From assembly GCA_013202295.1 (NCBI GenBank), contig JABMRT010000189.1, positions 1 through 41,678 on the forward strand: a stretch of 41,678 bases of DNA, given 5' to 3'. Below, one piece after another: positions 16,447 to 24,909 of the stretch. How positions within the stretch are numbered: the first letter of the stretch is position 1; each line of letters begins with the position of its first letter. Source of the DNA: Candidatus Zhuqueibacterota bacterium (GTDB lineage Bacteria > Zhuqueibacterota > QNDG01 > JABMRT01). A program made the translations under genes and the position numbers. The notes below the pieces were generated by a model that did not search any database, was not told the origin of the DNA, and was given only the letters and a program-made list of their open reading frames with translations.

Positions 16447-18396
16447 TTATCGAACCAATGCCATTTTACGAGTAAAAGTGGCATTGTCTGCTTTAAACCT
16501 ATAAATGTAGATCCCGCTTGGAACCTCTTTCCCACTGCTGTTCTTTCCATCCCATTCTGCTTGATGTGAACCCGCTGGTATAGATTCATCCATAATCACT
16601 CTGATTTCTTGTCCATTGACATTGTAAATCCCGATACGAATCCGAGTTTGAACTGGAATTTGATATAATATTGATGTGGACGGATTGAATGGATTTGGGT
16701 AATTCCCAAACAGGATAAAAGCCTTCTCAATTTGATTATTGGAGGATGGAATGCCTGACGCTGGATCATACTCAAACGCACCCATATCCGGCGCATCACC
16801 CAGATAAGATATTCCAACATCTGTCCCCACATCAATACAGGGACTGCTTGACTGAAGTGAAAAATCATCGCTATCGATATCTATAAAAAGTGGATCCGAT
16901 TGAATCGAGTGCTCCCCCGGCCCATTAGTCGGATAATAACAGTTATAATCTAAATCCCCACCGGTGACAGATAACAATCCTGAAACATCGGAATAAAGGA
17001 TATTGTTTCTCCATATTCCCGATTCATCTGCAATGTATACATTAGGATAAGTTTCAATATCTCCATTATTGACAATTGTATTATTATAAAAACTGGAGGA
17101 ACCTGCACAATCGATGATATAAACGCCACACCAGTCACTGATTGATATGACATTGTTCGAAATCTGACCGTAAAATCCATCCGTTACAATCAGCCCCATG
17201 GCCCGGCTTTCCAGGATAATATTATCCGCTATCTCATAGGGTCCATCCCCCGCATGTACACTTGGATGATTAAAAAAAGGCTCCCATTCATTTGGAATGG
17301 TCTGACCACCTGTTGTGGATCCGCATCGAAGGATGGTGTTGCCCCGAACGATAAAATCTTCAGTTTGCGAACCGGACCGGACCAGACGTACCGCACCCCA
17401 CACATTCTGCATATTGTTCGCCCAGTTTTCGCCTGTATCTGTAATCAAGTTGTCTTCCACGAGCACATGCTGAACCACAAGATCTTCATCGCCCCAAAAC
17501 TCAAATCCGCACTTTGTATTCGTGATTGTATTGCCTCTGAAAGTTAAATTGGATTGAGTCCCCTGCTCCCCCTGATTGGTCAATCCTGAATCGAATATCC
17601 AGGAGAGGGTATTATCTTCAATTAGGATATCATGCCCGGATTCCCATACTTCAATGCCATTCCCATATCGTGTCTGATCCCAGATCCAAGCGCCACCGCA
17701 ATGGGAAATTGTGCAGTTACGAACTGTGATATGATGCGCGCCACCTGCCATCTGAATACCGTGTGTATTGCTGTATTTTACAGTTAATCCATCGAAGATA
17801 AGGTGGGAGGCTCCGGAAATCTGAATCACATGCTGCCATTGTGCTCCGATCGGGATCTCAATATCTACTGCATATCCGGTCGGATTACCCACTGAATACA
17901 ATTCTACAGCCTTGGAATCCAGATTGTAATAAAAATCCCATTGTTCTTGTAGGTCCGAAGCTTGCCACTTCTTCTCGGATGCCAGATCATCATGCCACAC
18001 GCATCCCACATCATACCCGGTCGCTGTATTATGTTTGGTCTTCCAGATATTGGAGCCCTGATCAGTCCAGTCGGAGGAATTGTTGTATGATTCGGACTTG
18101 CAGAAAATGGGGGTTTCTTCAGGATAGTTCTGGAAGAGCAACGGCAATCCCGCAGAACCGCTGTGAGATACGGAAAGCTGTGTGGCTTGCCTGTACATCC
18201 CGCTACGGATCAGGAGCGTATCTCCCGGAGACATCTTACCCGCCGCGGTTTGCAGTGTCCGCCAGGGCGCTTCTATTGTTCCCGGATTGTTATTATCTCC
18301 AGATGGGGAGAGATAGTAGATGTGCCCAAATAGTGGCTCAGTATAAACAAGCAATATCCAGACAATATGGATGAGATTATTTCGTGTAAGAAACAT
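16447..18396 (-). CDS. Secreted right-handed parallel beta-helix protein with T9SS sorting domain
   Basis: 649 residues: a signal peptide, a DUF1565/pectate-lyase-like opening (IYYLSPSGDNNNPGTIEAPW, PGDTLLIRSGMY), then a long series of beta-helix coils rich in N-x-I/N-x-T steps (ITVRNCTISHCGG, ILIEDNTLSWIFDSG, LTFRGNTITNTKCG, FIVRGNTILRCGS, NVISISDWCGVYI). A C-terminal T9SS domain starts GNYPNPFNPSTSIL and ends TRKMALVR. The fold is shared by polysaccharide lyases and mannuronan epimerases, but no catalytic residues can be assigned with confidence. An ATG at 18396 and a TTG at 18408 are both possible starts; neither has a strong ribosome-binding site. Together with the GH16 and GH43 proteins it suggests extracellular polysaccharide use. 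Confidence 0.85.
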   Translation of the reverse strand: MFLTRNNLIHIVWILLVYTEPLFGHIYYLSPSGDNNNPGTIEAPWRTLQTAAGKMSPGDTLLIRSGMYRQATQLSVSHSGSAGLPLLFQNYPEETPIFCKSESYNNSSDWTDQGSNIWKTKHNTATGYDVGCVWHDDLASEKKWQASDLQEQWDFYYNLDSKAVELYSVGNPTGYAVDIEIPIGAQWQHVIQISGASHLIFDGLTVKYSNTHGIQMAGGAHHITVRNCTISHCGGAWIWDQTRYGNGIEVWESGHDILIEDNTLSWIFDSGLTNQGEQGTQSNLTFRGNTITNTKCGFEFWGDEDLVVQHVLVEDNLITDTGENWANNMQNVWGAVRLVRSGSQTEDFIVRGNTILRCGSTTGGQTIPNEWEPFFNHPSVHAGDGPYEIADNIILESRAMGLIVTDGFYGQISNNVISISDWCGVYIIDCAGSSSFYNNTIVNNGDIETYPNVYIADESGIWRNNILYSDVSGLLSVTGGDLDYNCYYPTNGPGEHSIQSDPLFIDIDSDDFSLQSSSPCIDVGTDVGISYLGDAPDMGAFEYDPASGIPSSNNQIEKAFILFGNYPNPFNPSTSILYQIPVQTRIRIGIYNVNGQEIRVIMDESIPAGSHQAEWDGKNSSGKEVPSGIYIYRFKADNATFTRKMALVR

Positions 18397-18669
18397 GATC
18401 AGATCCAATCATTTTGAAGCAAAGTGTATGAATAAATGAACTATAAATTCGTTTCAAACGCAAGTCAAATTATCATTATAAATTAAAAAATACAATCCAT
18501 CCCAAAAACCGGGAAGCATTGCATTCAATCATACAAAAACTCCATCTTTATGGATTAATAATATATAGACTGCACAATCTCAACACAAGGGGAATCGCAT
18601 TGGTACCAATCTTTTGAAATCCAATTATATGCTGCCATGTCGGATGTATTTAGTTAATTGATTTATAAC

Positions 18670-18698
18670 TTGACATTTCTGTTAAAATGTTTTAATAT
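18670..18698 (+). promoter_or_regulatory. Sigma-70-like promoter for the M24 peptidase
   Basis: TTGACA (18670-18675), 17 nt, TAATAT (18693-18698): near-consensus. It lies in the 437-nt AT-rich gap 18397-18833 between divergent genes, which otherwise shows no coding signal. The leader to the TTG start at 18834 is about 130 nt. Confidence 0.6.
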
Positions 18699-18808
18699 TA
18701 GTAAAACCAATAAGATAGATTATATTATATTTTCCATATTTAGTAGTTTTTGACCGAGATAGACGAGATTTAGTAAATTTTCAGGAAAAATCCTGCACCC
18801 AACACGCG

Positions 18809-18824
18809 CTCACTTTTCAGTGAG
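18809..18824 (+). promoter_or_regulatory. Leader hairpin next to the ribosome-binding region
   Basis: CTCACT-TTTC-AGTGAG is a perfect 6-bp stem. Its 3' arm ends 9 nt before the TTG start and overlaps the only Shine-Dalgarno-like bases (GTGAGAGT), so folding could limit translation initiation. Confidence 0.4.
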
Positions 18825-18833
18825 AGTAGAAAT

Positions 18834-20012
18834 TTGATAAACGAAAAGTTAAATCAAGCCATTCAAATCCTGAATGAAAAGGAAATTGATCTCTGGATTA
18901 CATTCATTCGGGAATCATCCACAATGCCAGATCCTGTACTCGATCTCATTTTGGGTACGCATTGTACATGGCAAAGTGCACTTATTTTGACTCGTAAGGG
19001 TCGTAAAATCGCTATCGTGGGTAGTTTAGATGCACAAAACGTGAAGGACCATGCTGGGTATGAAATTCGATCGTATGTGAATTCTATAAAACCGGAACTG
19101 CTTGGTGTGTTGGAAGAGGAAAATCCCGCTAAGATCGCTGTGAATCAATCCGTCAATGATGTGATGGCCGATGGATTAACACACGGGATGTTTCAAATCC
19201 TTCTGGAACATCTGGAGGGAACGCCTTTTACAGATCGTTTAATATCCAGTGAGTCCATTGTGGCCGCCCTGCGGGGACGCAAATCTCCGGAGGAAATTGA
19301 ACGGATTAAAGATGCAATAACAGAAACATTGGATATATATGATCAGGTAACACATTTCGTCAAAGCGGGGATGACTGAGAAAGATGTTGCTGATTTTATA
19401 AATAAATTAATGGACGGTAAGGGACTCGAACCGGGATGGGATCCAACCCATTGCCCGGCAGTTTTCACCGGACCGGACAGTGCAGGTGCCCACGCCGGCC
19501 CTACAGGGAGGCAGATTGAACCGGGTCATATCATGAACATCGACTTTGGTGTGAAAAAAGCCGACTATGTTTCTGATCTCCAACGAACCTGGTATTTTAT
19601 GAGAGAGGGAGAAAATGGGGCACCTGAGCCGGTCCAGCGGGGATTTGACACGATTCATACTGCGATAAGGAAAGCGGCGAAAGCACTAAAACCTGGAGTG
19701 CAAGGCTGGGAAGTGGATGCGGTCGCCCGCTCGTATATTGTGGAAGCCGGGTATGAGGAATATCCACACGGTCTGGGTCATCAGGTGGGTCGTAAAGCGC
19801 ATGATGGAGCCGCGCTTCTTGGCCCAAAATGGGATCGTTATAAAGAACAACCCATGATGACAATCGAGAAGGGACAAGTCTTTACGCTGGAACCGCGTCT
19901 AACTGTTGAAGGGCATGGTATTGCTACAATCGAAGAAATTGTTGAAGTCACTGAAGAGGGGTGTCAATTTTTATCTGAACCACAAGAACAACTCTATTTG
20001 ATCAATTCATAA
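18834..20012 (+). CDS. M24-family metallopeptidase (Xaa-Pro aminopeptidase-like)
   Basis: 392 residues. The N-terminal creatinase-like domain (1-155) is followed by the pita-bread catalytic domain. All five metal ligands are visible: D237 (NIDFG), D248 (SDLQRTW), H316 (GLGHQVG), E353 (TLEPR) and E367 (ATIEEIV). Members remove N-terminal residues preceding proline, or hydrolyse small amides such as creatine. There is no signal peptide, so it is cytoplasmic. The start is TTG at 18834; no in-frame ATG or GTG close by would preserve the N-terminal domain. It is probably transcribed alone from the promoter at 18670. The exact substrate (prolidase, aminopeptidase P or creatinase-like) is not decidable by eye. 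Confidence 0.88.
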   Translation: MINEKLNQAIQILNEKEIDLWITFIRESSTMPDPVLDLILGTHCTWQSALILTRKGRKIAIVGSLDAQNVKDHAGYEIRSYVNSIKPELLGVLEEENPAKIAVNQSVNDVMADGLTHGMFQILLEHLEGTPFTDRLISSESIVAALRGRKSPEEIERIKDAITETLDIYDQVTHFVKAGMTEKDVADFINKLMDGKGLEPGWDPTHCPAVFTGPDSAGAHAGPTGRQIEPGHIMNIDFGVKKADYVSDLQRTWYFMREGENGAPEPVQRGFDTIHTAIRKAAKALKPGVQGWEVDAVARSYIVEAGYEEYPHGLGHQVGRKAHDGAALLGPKWDRYKEQPMMTIEKGQVFTLEPRLTVEGHGIATIEEIVEVTEEGCQFLSEPQEQLYLINS

Positions 20013-20017
20013 AAAGG

Positions 20018-20040
20018 GATCATTGTGCCTTACAGTGATC
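20018..20040 (+). other. Intercistronic hairpin
   Basis: GATCATTGT-GCCTT-ACAGTGATC forms a 9-bp stem with one G-U pair just after the M24 peptidase stop. No T-tract follows, so any terminator role is uncertain. Confidence 0.4.
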
Positions 20041-20069
20041 TGACATTGTGACCTGAGGGGGAAACAATC

Positions 20070-22478
20070 ATGAAATTCATTCGACTATTAAGCTGTCTGT
20101 TTCTGCTTTATACTTCTGTATTCGGTGAGCAGGACTGGAACTGGCAAAGTCCATTACCACAGGGGAACAGATTGAATTTTGTGAATGTGATTACCGGCAC
20201 GGACATACGAGCTGTCGGCATTGTGAGCACATACATTCGATCAATCCAAAATGGCGATTCATTTAAAATCACTCACAATATCGCCGGACAGATTCAGGAG
20301 TTGAATGGATGCTGTTTTGTGAATGAATCCATTGGTTACGCGGTTGGGAACAGTGGACATATTCTCAAAACGACCGACGAGGGAGACTCTTGGACCCTCC
20401 TCATCAGTCCTACTGAAGAAGATCTGCTGGATGTCCAATTTCAAACATCACTGTCAGGATGGATATGTGGCAAACGAGGCACCCTGTTGAAGACCTCGGA
20501 CGGTGGCGTCCACTGGACCGAAGTAGAGGTTGACAGCTCGAATTGGCTGTATGATATCTTTTTCATTAATGCCATGACAGGGTGGGCTGCGGGTGCAAAT
20601 GGAAATATATTTAATACTCAGGACGGTGGACAAACCTGGACACCTCAAAACAGCAATATCCAGGATTGGCTTTATTCGTTAATTTTTATTGATGCCAACA
20701 CAGGTTGGGCGGCCGGACAAGACGGATCAATGTGCCGCACACTCGACGGCGGTGAGACATGGGAAGCGCTCAACTCGCCTTCGCCCAAATCAATCTATTC
20801 ATTGGATTTCACGGATGCCCTGAATGGCTGGCTCGCAGGTGAATCGGGCCTGTTGCTGCAAACGCTGGATGGAGGTCTCAACTGGCAGCCTGTACCGGGA
20901 ATCCCGGGTACAGGATTATACAGTATCGATTTTTGTCATCCTGATACAGGGTGGGTAGTCGGAAGTATAGGCACAATCCTTCAGACTGTGGATGGCGGAC
21001 AGACCTGGATAAAACACAGTCAGGGTACCAACGAATGGCTAAAAAGTGTCTGCTTTCTTAATTCAGATAACGGCTGGGCTGTGGGCCGAGATGGTATGAT
21101 CATGCAAACCACGAATGGTGGGAACGACTGGGAGATTGTTGAAACTGTTGAAAACATATGGATGCCACTGGAATCGGTTTTTTTCTTGGACACCAACCGA
21201 GGCTGGATTGCCGGGCGCGAAGGCATCACACTTTCCACCATCAATGGTGGCCTAACATGGAATTCAGTCACACAAATCGGTGGCCCGATTCTGAACGCTC
21301 TCTTTTTTATTGATGAAAACAAGGGCTGGATGGTGGGTAACAAAGACAAAGTCTACAAAACGATAGACGGGGGTAAAATCTGGCTGGATTATATTCCATC
21401 CGGTGTACCCAATCAGTTGAATGATGTCTTTTTCATCGATGAAAATACCGGTTGGGCCGTGGGTAATTCTGGAACGATTATTAAAACCACATCCGGAGGA
21501 AATTCGTGGATCCCGCTTTCGGATGAGAAAAAACAAACCACTGAAACCTTGACCGCAGTTGATTTTATCGATGCCAATACAGGCTGGGCTGTGGGCTGGT
21601 TCGGCACGGTCATCAAGACCATGGATGGTGGAGCCACATGGAATGCGCTTGAGAATACCGGCACCTTCAATGATTTATATGATGTTGATTTTTATACTAT
21701 GAATGATGGATATGCCATAGGAAGTATGGGTACAATCATCAAATCAACAAATGGTGGTGAAGATTGGTTCCATCAGGCAAGCGGCACCGATGAATGGCTT
21801 TATTCCATTCACATCACTCCGGAAGGTCTGGGATGGGCTGTGGGATCAGAGGGCACAGTGCTCCATACAAACAGTGGTGGCGGCGAATTTAACCATCCAC
21901 CCGAGATTGTCTGTCTAAATGATATGGATTTAATCAACACAGACACAATCTATGTGGATTTGGATACGTGTGTGACCGATCCAGATCCGACGCATAGCCC
22001 GGATCAAATGTCATGGCAAATCATAACTGCAGATCCGGATATCAAAATCAGTCTTCAGGATCATCTGGTAATGATCTCCACACCGGATTATTATATTGGA
22101 AATACCGAACTTGATTTTCAAGTCACCGATCCCAGAGGCGCGACAGACCGCTCACAAATCGCGCTTAATGTGACAGGGATGTCTTTGACCAAAAAAGCAC
22201 GAAATCAATATCCAAAAGAATTCGCACTCATGCAGAATTATCCCAATCCTTTTAATGCAAATACCACGTTCCGTTATGAATTGGCAGCAGCTTCGATAGT
22301 GGATCTACAAATTTACAATATTCGTGGCGAACGGATTTACACCCTGGTGCATGCCCGTCAGGAACCAGGATCATACCGCGTGCTATGGCAGGCGGGTGAC
22401 ATACCCAGCGGAGTGTATCTTCTTCGCCTGACAACAGACCAATATTCGGCAACGAAGAAAATTATCGTGCAAAAATAA
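20070..22478 (+). CDS. Secreted Ycf48/BNR-like beta-propeller protein with T9SS sorting domain
   Basis: 802 residues: a signal peptide (to about residue 19), then 13 successive repeats of about 45-50 residues with the pattern GWxxGxxGxxxxTxDGGxxW (for example TGWAAGANGNIFNTQDGG, NGWLAGESGLLLQTLDGG and TGWAVGWFGTVIKTMDGG; the last is degenerate). These are Ycf48/photosystem-II-assembly-like BNR propeller blades. An Ig- or cadherin-like domain follows at about 615-710 (NHPPEIVCLND). The T9SS tail starts QNYPNPFNANTTF and ends TKKIIVQK. Such proteins are common cell-surface proteins of FCB bacteria with unknown ligands; a role in photosynthesis is not implied. GAGGGGG precedes the ATG by about 8 nt. 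Confidence 0.88.
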   Translation: MKFIRLLSCLFLLYTSVFGEQDWNWQSPLPQGNRLNFVNVITGTDIRAVGIVSTYIRSIQNGDSFKITHNIAGQIQELNGCCFVNESIGYAVGNSGHILKTTDEGDSWTLLISPTEEDLLDVQFQTSLSGWICGKRGTLLKTSDGGVHWTEVEVDSSNWLYDIFFINAMTGWAAGANGNIFNTQDGGQTWTPQNSNIQDWLYSLIFIDANTGWAAGQDGSMCRTLDGGETWEALNSPSPKSIYSLDFTDALNGWLAGESGLLLQTLDGGLNWQPVPGIPGTGLYSIDFCHPDTGWVVGSIGTILQTVDGGQTWIKHSQGTNEWLKSVCFLNSDNGWAVGRDGMIMQTTNGGNDWEIVETVENIWMPLESVFFLDTNRGWIAGREGITLSTINGGLTWNSVTQIGGPILNALFFIDENKGWMVGNKDKVYKTIDGGKIWLDYIPSGVPNQLNDVFFIDENTGWAVGNSGTIIKTTSGGNSWIPLSDEKKQTTETLTAVDFIDANTGWAVGWFGTVIKTMDGGATWNALENTGTFNDLYDVDFYTMNDGYAIGSMGTIIKSTNGGEDWFHQASGTDEWLYSIHITPEGLGWAVGSEGTVLHTNSGGGEFNHPPEIVCLNDMDLINTDTIYVDLDTCVTDPDPTHSPDQMSWQIITADPDIKISLQDHLVMISTPDYYIGNTELDFQVTDPRGATDRSQIALNVTGMSLTKKARNQYPKEFALMQNYPNPFNANTTFRYELAAASIVDLQIYNIRGERIYTLVHARQEPGSYRVLWQAGDIPSGVYLLRLTTDQYSATKKIIVQK

Positions 22479-22511
22479 TCCCTTATCAAGGATCAGCTGC
22501 GGGAAGGGCCT

Positions 22512-24272
22512 CTGAAACGTTCACTAGAAAATACGGATGAAACCATAATCATTCTGAGGTCACCTTCCGGCAGCTGGATCTATTTTGAGAAACCCCATCG
22601 AATCATCGAGACAGATCAGATTCAGCAGGTAAAACCCTGCCTGTCTGAAATTGAATCCCTCGTTAAAGCTGAGAGCACATTCGCTGTCGGCTTTCTTTCT
22701 TATGAAGCAGCTCCCACTTTCGATTCGGCTTTACAAGTACATGCCAATGAAGGATTCCCCCTCCTTTGGTTTGCGATGTTTAAGGATAAAAAAAAATGGG
22801 CGAATTTGCCCGATCCTGAATACAATCCGGGTGAGGAACTGCAATGGCAGGCAGATATTTCAAAAAACGGATACAATAAGGCCATTGAGAAAATCAAAAA
22901 TCAACTCGCATCAGGGGCCACTTATCAGGTGAATTTCACGTACCGCCTTAGATCTCCATTCCATGGCAACACGTATGCGCTCTTTCACCGGCTGCAACAA
23001 AATATGAACCCGCTCTTCGGTGCTTTCATTAAAACCGATCATTTTTCAATCTGTTCGGGTTCTCCCGAGCTGTTCTTCGAGCTGGACAATGACTCTCTAC
23101 ACTCTCGTCCGATGAAAGGAACGTGCCCGCGTGGTATGACATTGGAGCAGGACCGGCAAGCCGCAAATGAACTTCGGAATTCAAATAAAAATCAGGCTGA
23201 AAATGTCATGATAGTAGATATGATCCGAAATGATATGGGCCGTATCGCAACACCTGGCAGTGTTCAGGTTTCGCGATTGTTTGAATTGGAAAAATACTCC
23301 TCTGTCTGGCAAATGACATCTACAGTGAAAGCAGGGACAAAAGCTTCTGTTACGAATATCTTTGAAGCGCTCTTTCCATGCGCCTCTATCACAGGTGCTC
23401 CAAAACCCCAAACCATGAAAATTATTCGGAAGTTGGAGCAATCACCTCGAAATATCTATACCGGCGCGATCGGACTGATCGGACCCAACCGGCAGGCACG
23501 GTTCAATGTCGCAATCCGAACCGCGTGGATAGATCATCGGTCCCGGATCGCAGAATTCGGAACCGGCGGCGGAATCGTGTGGGATTCTGAAGCCAAGAGC
23601 GAATTTACCGAGACACTGGATAAATCATCCATTCTGCACCAGACATGGCCCAAATTCCATCTGTTAGAGACCTTGTTATGGACACAGGATGAGGATTATT
23701 TTTTACTGGAAAAGCACATAAAACGGATGCGTGATTCTGCCGAATATTTCGATTTTAAATGGAAAGAGGAGAGCGTTTGGAACGTGCTTCAAAACAGAAT
23801 CGCTGAATTCTCAAAAATTTCCCAGCGCGTGCGTTTATTATTGTATCAAGATGGATCTCTGACACTTGAGAATAACCCGATCTTGAATTCGGACAAAAAG
23901 GGACCGCTTCGTTTGAAACTTTGTCCCTATCCCATTCAGACAAAAAACGTCTTTTTATATCACAAGACCACACATCGCAAGGTATACGAAAAAGCTCAGA
24001 ATTCTTGCATGGATTGTGATGATGTCATTTTATGGAATGAAAAAGATGAAATTACCGAAACAACCATTGCCAATATCGTGATAAAGTTAGAGGGACAATA
24101 TTGGACTCCCCCCGTGTCATGCGGACTTCTTAATGGTACCTTTCGGTCATGGTTAATCGATCAGGGCAAGATAAAAGAAAGAGTAATGAGCAAAGAGGTA
24201 TTGGATCAATGTGAAGAAATAATTTGTGTGAATTCAGTCAGAAAGTGGATAAAAGCAATTATGGTTAATTGA
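22512..24272 (+). CDS. pabB: Fused aminodeoxychorismate synthase component I / 4-amino-4-deoxychorismate lyase
   Basis: About 586 residues. The protein makes p-aminobenzoate for folate. The PabB (chorismate-binding) part shows FAVGFLSYEAAP, GATYQVNFTYRLRSP, SGSPELFFE, SRPMKGTCPRG, VMIVDMIRNDMGRI, ITGAPKPQTMKII and EFGTGGGIVWDS. The C-terminal PabC (class IV aminotransferase) part shows LLETLLW, the probable PLP lysine in HKTTHRKVY, and ETTIANIVIKLEGQYWTPP. The coding frame is open from the upstream stop (22476-22478, same frame), and family-like sequence begins at about 22540, yet no ATG, GTG or TTG occurs in frame before the internal Met at 22776, which would delete about 80 conserved residues. 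CTG at 22512 after GGGAAGGG is my tentative start; ATA, ATC or ATT at 22545-22553 are alternatives. Confidence 0.8.
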   Translation: MKRSLENTDETIIILRSPSGSWIYFEKPHRIIETDQIQQVKPCLSEIESLVKAESTFAVGFLSYEAAPTFDSALQVHANEGFPLLWFAMFKDKKKWANLPDPEYNPGEELQWQADISKNGYNKAIEKIKNQLASGATYQVNFTYRLRSPFHGNTYALFHRLQQNMNPLFGAFIKTDHFSICSGSPELFFELDNDSLHSRPMKGTCPRGMTLEQDRQAANELRNSNKNQAENVMIVDMIRNDMGRIATPGSVQVSRLFELEKYSSVWQMTSTVKAGTKASVTNIFEALFPCASITGAPKPQTMKIIRKLEQSPRNIYTGAIGLIGPNRQARFNVAIRTAWIDHRSRIAEFGTGGGIVWDSEAKSEFTETLDKSSILHQTWPKFHLLETLLWTQDEDYFLLEKHIKRMRDSAEYFDFKWKEESVWNVLQNRIAEFSKISQRVRLLLYQDGSLTLENNPILNSDKKGPLRLKLCPYPIQTKNVFLYHKTTHRKVYEKAQNSCMDCDDVILWNEKDEITETTIANIVIKLEGQYWTPPVSCGLLNGTFRSWLIDQGKIKERVMSKEVLDQCEEIICVNSVRKWIKAIMVN

Positions 24273-24313
24273 TTTTATTGAAGAACAAATTCCTTTGCTA
24301 AATAATGGTGGAG

Positions 24314-24478
24314 CTAAAACGATTCTGCCTCATCAATTAGCATCACGGGGATATCTTCTTTAACCTCATATTTCAAACGGCATGCAGCACAAGTCAACTT
24401 CTGATTGGCTTTCTCATATTCCAAATCGCCCTTGCATTTCGGACACACCAGAATATCCAGCAACTCTTGACTTAACAT
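24314..24478 (-). CDS. Trm112-like zinc-binding small protein
   Basis: 54 residues. Two CxxC pairs, C12/C15 (VCPKCKG) and C30/C33 (CAACRL), and the closing EDIPVMLIDEAE are the hallmarks of the Trm112/YcaR family. Eukaryotic Trm112 activates methyltransferases; the bacterial role is poorly defined. The start at 24478 follows GAGGAG; the longer open frame overlaps the thioesterase and has no support. It is the last gene of the long minus-strand run, 13 nt after the thioesterase. The 41-nt gap to the convergent pabB stop shows no clear terminator. Confidence 0.88.
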   Translation of the reverse strand: MLSQELLDILVCPKCKGDLEYEKANQKLTCAACRLKYEVKEDIPVMLIDEAESF

Positions 24479-24491
24479 TCTCTCTCCTCTA

Positions 24492-24908
24492 TCATCGGAT
24501 AAGTTGATTGAAAAAATGGAGAACCTCTTTGGAAACACGAATTGGTCTTCCGTCCTTATTTAGAAAACAGTGCCAAGTTATTGCTTCTGCGCACAATGTG
24601 GAATCATCCTGAACGAATAGGTGATACTCTAATTTTAACTTCAGACGACTCAACTCGGACAGCTTTGTTTGTATCACTACAAAATCATCATAGCGAACCG
24701 GCCGATGATATCTGCAATTCACCCCGATGACCGGCAAGGAAATGCCCTGTGCTTCAAGTTCTTTATATGGCAATCCATGATGCCTCAGCATTTCGGTCCG
24801 GGCAGCCTCGAACCATTCCAGATAACGGCCATGATAGACCACACCCATTTGATCTGTATCTGCGTAACGTACACGCATTTCGTAATGATGAGCGTATTTC
24901 CAATCCAT
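24492..24908 (-). CDS. YbgC-like acyl-CoA thioesterase (4HBT hotdog)
   Basis: 138 residues. The 4-hydroxybenzoyl-CoA thioesterase signature is present: RVRYADTDQMGVVYHGRYL with catalytic Asp19 and His26, then EWFEAARTEMLR. The core hotdog strands follow (GVNCRYHRPVRYDD and LEYHLFVQDDSTLCAEAITW). It hydrolyses short acyl-CoA or acyl-ACP thioesters. The ATG at 24908 lies one base after the accA stop, so translation is likely coupled; two longer in-frame starts overlap accA. It sits between accA and the Trm112-like gene in a housekeeping tail of the operon. Confidence 0.9.
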   Translation of the reverse strand: MDWKYAHHYEMRVRYADTDQMGVVYHGRYLEWFEAARTEMLRHHGLPYKELEAQGISLPVIGVNCRYHRPVRYDDFVVIQTKLSELSRLKLKLEYHLFVQDDSTLCAEAITWHCFLNKDGRPIRVSKEVLHFFNQLIR

Positions 24909-24909
24909 G

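Noticed and set aside
16329-16589. Minus-strand 86-codon frame containing WIPAFAGMT
   Set aside because: This is the known false translation of a palindromic intergenic repeat, not a protein.
22479-22776. Read-through fusion of the Ycf48-like protein into PabB
   Set aside because: The frames are the same, but a T9SS sorting domain must be at the C-terminus and a cytoplasmic folate enzyme would then be exported. A non-canonical start is more likely.
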